This document shows, piece by piece, positions 63,921 to 64,000 of a stretch of DNA of 64,000 nt. The stretch's first letter is position 1; each line of letters begins with the position of its first letter. The notes below the pieces were generated by a model. The model saw only the letters and a program-made list of their open reading frames with translations, searched no databases and had not been told where the DNA came from. The translations under genes were made by a program, and so were the position numbers. This DNA is from Magicicada septendecula (lineage: Eukaryota; Arthropoda; Insecta; Hemiptera; Cicadidae), in assembly GCA_034769895.1 (NCBI GenBank), contig CM068373.1, positions 202,348,134 to 202,412,133 on the forward strand, in the 5' to 3' direction.

Positions 63921-64000
63921 ATGAGTACTAGTAAAAATAATGACGAAAACGTCAGCGTCATTGACGAAACAGTTACGAGTGAGATATGTGTTCAATTAAC
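63921..64000 (+). pseudogene. gag-like pseudogene, cut by window edge (U12)
   Basis: Only the first 26 codons are inside the window; identical there to U10 and U11. Confidence 0.5.

Larger units (their letters stand above)
1..64000. repeat. Macrosatellite array, unit about 5.47 kb, 11.7 copies
   Basis: The same sequence recurs head-to-tail across the entire window with a period of 5463-5473 bp. Landmarks recur in the same order and orientation every time: the inverted-repeat element, the exon-like block, the primer-binding-site-like motif and the gag-like frame. Units differ by scattered substitutions and short indels, by eye around one percent or a little more. They are therefore distinct genomic copies and not one sequence written out repeatedly. 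Both window edges fall inside units, so the array is longer than 64 kb. The period is far above classical satellites and the unit contains mobile-element relics, so macrosatellite is the best label. No rRNA, histone or other known tandem gene is present. Confidence 0.98.
60249..64000 (+). repeat. Repeat unit U12, truncated by window edge
   Basis: First 3752 bp of a class A unit matching U10 and U11. The window ends 80 bases into the gag-like frame, so the array runs on to the right. Confidence 0.95.

Noticed and set aside
1..64000. Ribosomal DNA, histone or other tandem gene cluster
   Set aside because: No conserved rRNA core, histone, 5S or snRNA sequence could be recognised in either strand of the unit.
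1..64000. CRISPR array or bacterial operon system
   Set aside because: Repeats are kilobases long without spacer structure, and there are no long ORFs, ribosome-binding sites or operons; the sequence is eukaryotic in character.

Overview
The whole 64 kb window is one head-to-tail tandem array of a unit about 5.47 kb long. There are eleven complete units plus a twelfth cut off by the right edge, and no unique flanking DNA on either side. Unit boundaries are set arbitrarily at the left arm of an inverted-repeat element. Unit lengths (U1 to U11) are 5463, 5466, 5469, 5469, 5473, 5465, 5470, 5473, 5465, 5465 and 5465 bp. The DNA is AT-rich with no bacterial gene organisation, no long ORFs and no rRNA or tRNA. 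The transposon relics (a gypsy-like gag start with a lysine-tRNA-type primer-binding site, and a Penelope-type ribozyme-like motif) point to a eukaryote, most likely an arthropod or insect. That assignment is inference.

Layout of a unit, in U1 coordinates: (a) 106-690, a 585-bp element bounded by 43-nt inverted repeats, carrying on its minus strand a hairpin motif like the hammerhead-type motif of Penelope-like retroelements; (b) 691-2040, C-poor AT-rich sequence without genes; (c) 2173-2319, a GC-richer exon-like block with splice-site-like borders; (d) 2406-2445, a strong 17-bp stem-loop; (e) 2486-2728, an 80-codon frame without an early ATG; (f) 2740-2876, a minus-strand frame that may be a gene tail; (g) about 3487-3778, the 3' end of an LTR, an aberrant lysine-type primer-binding site and a leader; (h) 3779-5253, a degenerate gag/pol-like coding region; (i) 5254-5568, T/G-rich sequence back to the next unit. 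No functional protein-coding gene can be claimed with confidence.

Above the unit level, a three-unit block of exactly 16,408 bp (about 17,390-33,797) is itself duplicated in tandem (about 33,798-50,205). U7 sits at the junction and is a chimera: its 5' part matches U10 and its 3' part matches U4, as unequal crossing-over would produce. Two haplotype classes (with or without an 11-bp insertion) and a few out-of-phase variants show gene-conversion-like patching. Stop codons shared by the units show that the retroelement was already dead when the array was amplified. The window is best read as a macrosatellite built from nested mobile-element fragments; I found no defence, metabolic or other coordinated gene system.
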